From NCBI RefSeq assembly GCF_026339955.1, contig NZ_JAPEPW010000001.1, positions 4,955,001 to 5,019,000 of the forward strand: a stretch of DNA of 64,000 nt. Reading direction: 5' to 3'. A model generated the notes under the pieces. That model saw only the letters and a list, made by a program, of their open reading frames with translations, made no database searches and was not told where the DNA came from. The DNA comes from Streptomyces sp. NBC_01549. Lineage in GTDB: Bacteria; Actinomycetota; Actinomycetes; Streptomycetales; Streptomycetaceae. This document shows, in pieces, positions 60,133 through 64,000 of this stretch. A program made the position numbers and the translations under genes. How positions within the stretch are numbered: position 1 is the first letter of the stretch; every line of letters begins with the position of its first letter.

Positions 60133-60470
60133 CTCGCGGCATCAACGCCAAGACGGCCGCGGGCCGGCAGCGGCTCATCGAGTCGATCGCCTCCCGGAAG
60201 CGGCAGGGATGGCAGTGCCTGTACTGCCGGGCCCCGTTCACCGAGGAACTCCGCCCGACCCTCGACCACTTCATCCCCTACTCGCTGTGGCGCACGGGCT
60301 GGCAGCACAACCTCGTCCTTGCATGCGAGCCCTGCAACAACGCCAAGGCTGACGCGCTCCCGTGGACCATCGCCTACCTCCTGCTCGAGCGCGTCCGCAA
60401 GCACGCCGACTGGCGCCGCGCCTGCCTCGACTGGCCCGCCGACCCGAACCTCTACGAAAGGGCAGCGTGA
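60129..60470 (+). CDS. HNH endonuclease
   Basis: 113 residues. Zinc-type HNH core: WQCLYCRAPF (first Cys pair), PTLDHFIPYSLWRTGWQHNL (catalytic His and Asp region) and VLACEPCNNAKADALPW (second Cys pair and Asn). Small phage- and plasmid-borne HNH nucleases of this kind may nick or cut DNA during element transfer or packaging. ATG 60129 overlaps the previous stop; the next start shares an A with its stop. Confidence 0.88.
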   Translation: MTRGINAKTAAGRQRLIESIASRKRQGWQCLYCRAPFTEELRPTLDHFIPYSLWRTGWQHNLVLACEPCNNAKADALPWTIAYLLLERVRKHADWRRACLDWPADPNLYERAA

Positions 60471-60835
60471 TGAACGCCCCGCACGAAGAGAAGCCGTTCA
60501 TCTTCACCTGGCATGGCCTCGAGGCCGACGCCCTGCGCCTGACCTTGCGGTACACGCAGGACCAGATGGCGGAGCAGCTCGGATGCGCCACCCGCACCGT
60601 CGCCCGCTGGCGCGAGGTGAAGCGGGGCCGGATCTCCATGCCGGTCCAGGAAGCGCTGGACGCCATGTACGAGCAGCTGACCGAGATCCAGGTGCGCCGC
60701 TTCCTGTACGCGCTGAAGCAGGGCCAGCCGCGCGAGGTGACGTCCCCGGTCGTCATGGCCGCGGAGATGACCCTCATGCAGGCCCGCATTAACGAACTGC
60801 AGGCGCAGGTCGAAGCGAAGGAGCAGCAGTCATGA
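60470..60835 (+). CDS. Helix-turn-helix protein
   Basis: 121 residues. LTLRYTQDQMAEQLGCATRT followed by VARWREVKRGRISMPVQEAL is a phage-type XRE helix-turn-helix (residues ~23-62); the C-terminal part is helical (AAEMTLMQARINELQAQVEA). It may regulate the element. Both ends overlap neighbours, so it belongs to the coupled operon. Confidence 0.75.
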   Translation: MNAPHEEKPFIFTWHGLEADALRLTLRYTQDQMAEQLGCATRTVARWREVKRGRISMPVQEALDAMYEQLTEIQVRRFLYALKQGQPREVTSPVVMAAEMTLMQARINELQAQVEAKEQQS

Positions 60836-61221
60836 CCATCCCCCTGAAGAAGTCCGGGGCGTCTGCCGCCCTTCCGCCGGCAGCGACCACGACCATGGTC
60901 GACGCCTACGACGAGCCGCACGTCACCCTGACGCTCCGCGTGACCGTCACCCGCGACCAGCTGGCGGGAGCCCTCGACTTCGCCGCCACCACCGCCCGCG
61001 GCGAGGAGGGGCACCCCGACACCTGGACGGTTGAGCAGATCCGCAACTGGACCGAGGGCAGCATCGCGTTGATGGACTGCCTGGAACTGCAGCAGAGCGG
61101 CGAAGCGATGGCGACCCTGGCCGCCGGGCCCGTCGACGGTGACGGATCCCTGATGGAACTCGTTCAAGCTCTCTACCGGGCCATCGACCGCGCCTACCCC
61201 GCCCCGGGGGTGACGGCATGA
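60832..61221 (+). CDS. Element protein, unknown
   Basis: 129 residues. A beta strand region (PHVTLTLRVTVTRDQLAGAL) precedes helices with TWTVEQIRNWTEGSIALMDC. ATG 60832, stop 61219-61221, both overlapping neighbours. No family recognised. Confidence 0.68.
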   Translation: MTIPLKKSGASAALPPAATTTMVDAYDEPHVTLTLRVTVTRDQLAGALDFAATTARGEEGHPDTWTVEQIRNWTEGSIALMDCLELQQSGEAMATLAAGPVDGDGSLMELVQALYRAIDRAYPAPGVTA

Positions 61222-61700
61222 AGACGCCGCCGATGTTCTACCCGCAGGAGGACGGGAAGCTCGCCGAGATTCCGGAGGAGCACGCCGCGATCCTGGAGCT
61301 GTACCGGGACCGGATGCCGGTCGTCTGGGAAATCCAGGAGACGGGCCCGCACTACCTGTACGACCTGATCGATGTCGACGAGGAGCCCTACGGCACCCCG
61401 CAGCCCGGGGCGCTCGAGACGGCCTCCAGCCGCGTCGCCGCCTACCTGAAGGCCAAACGGCTCGGCGGCGACCCCACGGTCCCCGACTTCGAGCGCCTGG
61501 CCGTGGCGGCGATCCGCGCCTACGTCGAGGAGATGGGCGTCTTCGCCGGCTCCCTGTCGCACGACGACGGCCCGGAGGCTGTCGAGCGGTCCATCAAGAC
61601 GGAGACGGCCCGTGCGGGCCGGAAGATGAAGACGGCCGCCGATCGTGCCGTCCGCGACCACGCGACGAACCTCGTCGAGAACTGGTGGGTGAAGGCATGA
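61218..61700 (+). CDS. Element protein, unknown
   Basis: 160 residues. Acidic N-terminal half (EEHAAILELYRDRMPVVWEI then QETGPHYLYDLIDVD) and a helical C-terminal half (FERLAVAAIRAYVEEMGVFA, KTETARAGRKMKTAADRAVR). No motif recognised. Start and stop overlap neighbours by four bases. Confidence 0.68.
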   Translation: MKTPPMFYPQEDGKLAEIPEEHAAILELYRDRMPVVWEIQETGPHYLYDLIDVDEEPYGTPQPGALETASSRVAAYLKAKRLGGDPTVPDFERLAVAAIRAYVEEMGVFAGSLSHDDGPEAVERSIKTETARAGRKMKTAADRAVRDHATNLVENWWVKA

Positions 61701-62215
61701 AGGCCATCGACAGCAACGGACACCTGTTCTCCGAGCACCCCACGGCGGGCTCCCACTGCATCGGCTGCGGGCATGCCCCGGACGCGCCGGAAGCGGGGCG
61801 CCGCTGTGGGGACGCCGAAGGGCTCGCCGCGGACATGGAAGTGATCGCCGACCGCGTCCGGCCCGGCACGTACAAGATCTGGGTGCAGCAGCCGGGGACC
61901 GGCTCGAGCCTCGTCACCGCGACCCCGCTCGCGGCCGACGCCCTCGACGCCCACGGGCATCTGTGGATGTTCGACGGCGGAGGATCGGACCTCGACGACC
62001 CGTACACGTGCGGGCTGTGCCTCGAGCCGAAGTGGCGCAGCTACGGCGAGACGTGCGAGAAGGCGCGCCCCATCGACGAGATCAACGCGGAGCGGTCCGC
62101 ATGGATCCGCGAGCACGCCATCGGGACGGCGTTCTTCGTCCCCGACGGGCAGCCCTACGCGGTCGCCCTCGCCCGCCTCAAGGAGACCCGCCGGGCAGTG
62201 CCAGCGGCAGCCTGA
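61697..62215 (+). CDS. Cys-rich element protein, unknown
   Basis: 172 residues. Likely metal-binding Cys/His: GSHCIGCGHAPDAPEAGRRC near the start and DPYTCGLCLEPKW ... CEKARP in the middle. The beta-rich middle includes PGTYKIWVQQPGTGSSLVTA. Last gene of the coupled series; the hairpin repeat array begins ~6 bases after its stop. Confidence 0.72.
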   Translation: MKAIDSNGHLFSEHPTAGSHCIGCGHAPDAPEAGRRCGDAEGLAADMEVIADRVRPGTYKIWVQQPGTGSSLVTATPLAADALDAHGHLWMFDGGGSDLDDPYTCGLCLEPKWRSYGETCEKARPIDEINAERSAWIREHAIGTAFFVPDGQPYAVALARLKETRRAVPAAA

Positions 62216-62220
62216 ACGCG

Positions 62221-62716
62221 CACGTCGAATCCCAAATCAAGACCTCCCCGTGAGGGGGTCTGGGAGGCGAAGAGTTGCCAGCGTGTTCCTCAAATGCCCC
62301 CCTCCCCGCGAGGGGGGTTCGGGAGGGCTCCGATGGCAGGTCAAATCCCAAAAGGGTCTGGTCCCGTCCGGACCCTGGCGGGGGTCTCCAACCGCAGGTG
62401 GAATCCCAACGACCCCCCTCGCGGAGGGCTCCGAAACTCGCAGGTCGTTACCGATCTACCCCCCCTCTCTGGAGGGGAAGTTCGCAGGCCGCATCGCAAG
62501 TGCTCGGACCCTCGCGGAGGGGGTGGGCATTTGGACAGCACGCTGCGACGACAGGGGCCCGCGGAGAGCGCGTCGACCGCAGGTCGCGATCCAAACACCC
62601 ACCCCTCGCGGGGCGGAAAGTTCGCAGCGTGCGATCCAAGTCAACGGCCCTCCGCGGCGGGTGTTCCCGCAGCGTCTTCCACATCTACCCCCTGCCCGTC
62701 CGGGGCCCGGTCCCAA
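62221..62716. repeat. Array of degenerate GC-hairpin repeats
   Basis: About ten units of ~38-58 bp in a row. Each tends to start GAATCCCAA / CGATCCAA, hold a GC-rich hairpin or near-hairpin such as CCCTCGCGGAGGG, CCCCTCTCTGGAGGGG or CCCCTCGCGGGG, and end in GCAGGTCG or GCAGCGTG (occurrences at 62278, 62336, 62394, 62440, 62484, 62579, 62624, 62670). Units differ greatly in sequence but keep the hairpin. No open frame dominates. Not a CRISPR array. Confidence 0.75.
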
Positions 62717-62761
62717 CTCTCACGGGGACCGGTTCCCGGGGGCCGGCGGACACCCGCACAA

Positions 62762-62807
62762 CCCTTTACGCCCAAGGGCTCCGAGCCCTTTACCCCCAAG
62801 GGTCCGC
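62762..62807. repeat. Two tandem CCCTTTAC-CCCAAGGG repeats
   Basis: CCCTTTACGCCCAAGGGCTC (62762) and CCCTTTACCCCCAAGGGTCC (62787), 25 bp apart. Each is a small hairpin (CCCTT...AAGGG). Between the array and the next gene. Could be protein-binding sites or weak terminators. Confidence 0.65.
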
Positions 62808-62897
62808 GGGGTTCGCCATGAACCTCGCGACCCGCTTCCCGTAAGGGCGGGGCACGCCTCCCGGTGCGTCCCGCACACACCCCGAAAGGATCACAGA

Positions 62898-63122
62898 ATG
62901 CTCCGCAAGAAGAACAACCGGCAGACGGCGGACACGGTCACCTACGCGGCCGTCGACGACACCGACGAGGCCGTCGCGACCAAGCTGCGCACGATGGCGC
63001 GGGAGACCTCGAACCCCGACCTGGCGAACGCGTGGAGCTCGGTGGCCGCCGCAGCCGAGGACGGCCGGCTGTCCCCCGCGATCCGGCGCGAGTACGCCCG
63101 CGGTACCCAGTTCGCCCAGTAG
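62898..63122 (+). CDS. Small element protein, unknown
   Basis: 74 residues from ATG 62898, GAAAGGA upstream. Basic start then a helical body (VATKLRTMARETSNPDLANA and WSSVAAAAEDGRLSPAIRRE). No family recognised. Confidence 0.7.
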   Translation: MLRKKNNRQTADTVTYAAVDDTDEAVATKLRTMARETSNPDLANAWSSVAAAAEDGRLSPAIRREYARGTQFAQ

Positions 63123-63203
63123 GCCCGGACCCAAAGCACCCGGATCCGGGTGCACTTCCCAGACCGGTCGGGAGAGGCCCGGCCGCAACCCGAGAGGACA
63201 ACC

Positions 63204-63497
63204 GTGTTCCGTCGCTTCCGTAAGACCCCGAACCCCCAGCCGCAGGCCGTCGACCCCGCCACGTTCGCCGCTGGCCTCCGCGCGTTCGCCGACGACATCG
63301 ACGCCGGCGACACGTTCGCCCTGGACTGCATCGGCCCGCGCGGCGAGCTGCCGTCAACACCCGGACAGTGGGCCGCCTACCCGACGTCGGCGGGCCGCCA
63401 GGTGCGCATCGCGTACTTCGGCCAGCCCGGACCGGGCGAGATCCCCGCCGCCATCGAGGACCAGCTGTGGGAGCAGCTGGCCGCCGCCCGCGCCTGA
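63204..63497 (+). CDS. Small element protein, unknown
   Basis: 97 residues from GTG 63204, GAGAGGA upstream. Basic start (MFRRFRKTPNPQP), then an alternating helix/strand body (FAAGLRAFADDIDAGDTFAL ... GRQVRIAYFGQPGPGEIPAA). No family recognised. Confidence 0.7.
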   Translation: MFRRFRKTPNPQPQAVDPATFAAGLRAFADDIDAGDTFALDCIGPRGELPSTPGQWAAYPTSAGRQVRIAYFGQPGPGEIPAAIEDQLWEQLAAARA

Positions 63498-63524
63498 CTG
63501 ACCAGAATCACGAGAGGAATCAAC

Positions 63525-63833
63525 GTGAACGAGATCGAACCCATCACCGAGAAGCCGGGCACGGACGTTCTCGCCGGCGCCTGGTCCGTCGACCGGCACC
63601 TGTCGCCGCTCGCCCTGTTCGACCCCAACCGCAGCGCTATCTGCGCGCAGTACCAACTGGCCCTGGTCGACGACAGCAGCAACGAAGCCCGCGCCCACGT
63701 CGCCGCAGCACGCCGGCATCTGCAGGCCGCGGTGAATGCCCCGGGTCTGAACTCCGGGAGCACCAGCCACCCGGCCGAGTTCCTGCGCGCAGTGTGCAGG
63801 TCGCTCGACACGATCACCCGCGGCTGGGACTGA
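63525..63833 (+). CDS. Small element protein, unknown
   Basis: 102 residues from GTG 63525, with AGAGGAA upstream. Helical C-terminal part (NEARAHVAAARRHLQAAVNA). A 49-bp hairpin-bounded stretch and an inverted repeat follow. No family recognised. Confidence 0.7.
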   Translation: MNEIEPITEKPGTDVLAGAWSVDRHLSPLALFDPNRSAICAQYQLALVDDSSNEARAHVAAARRHLQAAVNAPGLNSGSTSHPAEFLRAVCRSLDTITRGWD

Positions 63834-63843
63834 CCCCGCCCGC

Positions 63844-63902
63844 ACGACAGGGCCCCCGGCCCGCCCCGGACTCCACACGGGACGGTACGGAGGCCCTGTC
63901 GT
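63844..63902. terminator. Long-loop hairpin after the last gene
   Basis: 11-bp stem ACGACAGGGCC / GGCCCTGTCGT with a 37-base loop that can itself fold; probable terminator for the preceding small genes. Confidence 0.6.
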
Positions 63903-63930
63903 TCGCCGGTACGGAGAGCCCTCTGGCAGG

Positions 63931-63981
63931 TGAACGTCCGGCCCGTGCGCGCACGTGCGCGCGTAGCAGTACGGACGTTCA
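63931..63981. repeat. Inverted repeat around an alternating purine-pyrimidine tract
   Basis: TGAACGTCCG (63931-63940) and CGGACGTTCA (63972-63981) flank GTGCGCGCACGTGCGCGCGT. The arms match perfectly. It could be an operator, a nick or transfer site, or a Z-DNA-prone region. Confidence 0.65.
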
Positions 63982-64000
63982 TCTGTCCCGCGGGTGAATG

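Noticed and set aside
62221..62716. CRISPR array
   Set aside because: Units are too divergent, with no constant repeat and no cas genes; the shared features are a hairpin and short end motifs.

Overview
The window is high-GC chromosomal DNA from a Streptomyces or close relative. This is supported by the codon usage, GGAGG-type ribosome sites, many GTG starts, an SCO2322-family protein, an XRE/DUF397/HATPase regulator trio, and short intergenic repeats typical of the genus. No rRNA is present; one tRNA (Val, anticodon UAC) is. All functions below are read from sequence motifs and family knowledge; no database search was run.

Layout. 0-8 kb: the end of a secreted amidase gene, a CTAG-targeting IS701-type element with a twice-frameshifted transposase, membrane and coiled-coil proteins, and then a decayed patch beside tRNA-Val (a TnpB-like relic and fragments of panE-like, membrane and nuclease genes). 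8-31 kb: ordinary core genes, including MarR plus isochorismatase, ketopantoate reductase, DedA, a Cu/Zn-SOD-like protein, a FAD/NAD(P) protein carrying an in-frame MITE, PhoD phosphatase, an HNH nuclease, a Mn2+ riboswitch with a GDT1 exporter, HAD, a DHA2 exporter with a regulator-like tail, GNAT, DUF1992, FHA, O-methyltransferase, an MHS transporter and a CYP125-like P450 divergent from a FadA5-like thiolase. 31-38.3 kb: an accessory-type stretch with an XRE/DUF397/HATPase set, an alpha/beta hydrolase, a probable toxin-antitoxin pair, DUF1275 and a protein bearing the motif of contractile-injection-system cargo. 38.3-44.9 kb: a small transglycosylase and a five-gene ECF transporter operon led by a cobalamin riboswitch.

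45-54 kb holds a steroid/KstR-type neighbourhood: an MBL hydrolase divergent from an aldehyde dehydrogenase-ferredoxin pair, a KstR-like TetR regulator, and a translationally coupled glycosyltransferase-methyltransferase-prenyltransferase operon. KstR-like boxes (TNNAACNNGTTNNA, perfect or one mismatch) lie in three divergent intergenic regions (30.2, 46.83 and 49.82 kb), tying the P450/thiolase pair to this locus. A TPP riboswitch at 48.9 kb has no gene behind it and points into the 3' end of kstR. 54-57.5 kb: an LLM oxidoreductase, DUF5336 and a cell-wall amidase.

From about 57.6 kb to the end lies one side of an integrated element (AICE/plasmid-like or phage-like): a GntR repressor divergent from an excisionase-like gene, then ten small genes joined by stop/start overlaps, then a striking 0.5-kb array of degenerate GC-hairpin repeats, and three more small genes. 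No integrase, replication or transfer gene is inside the window, so the element's right end and type are unknown.
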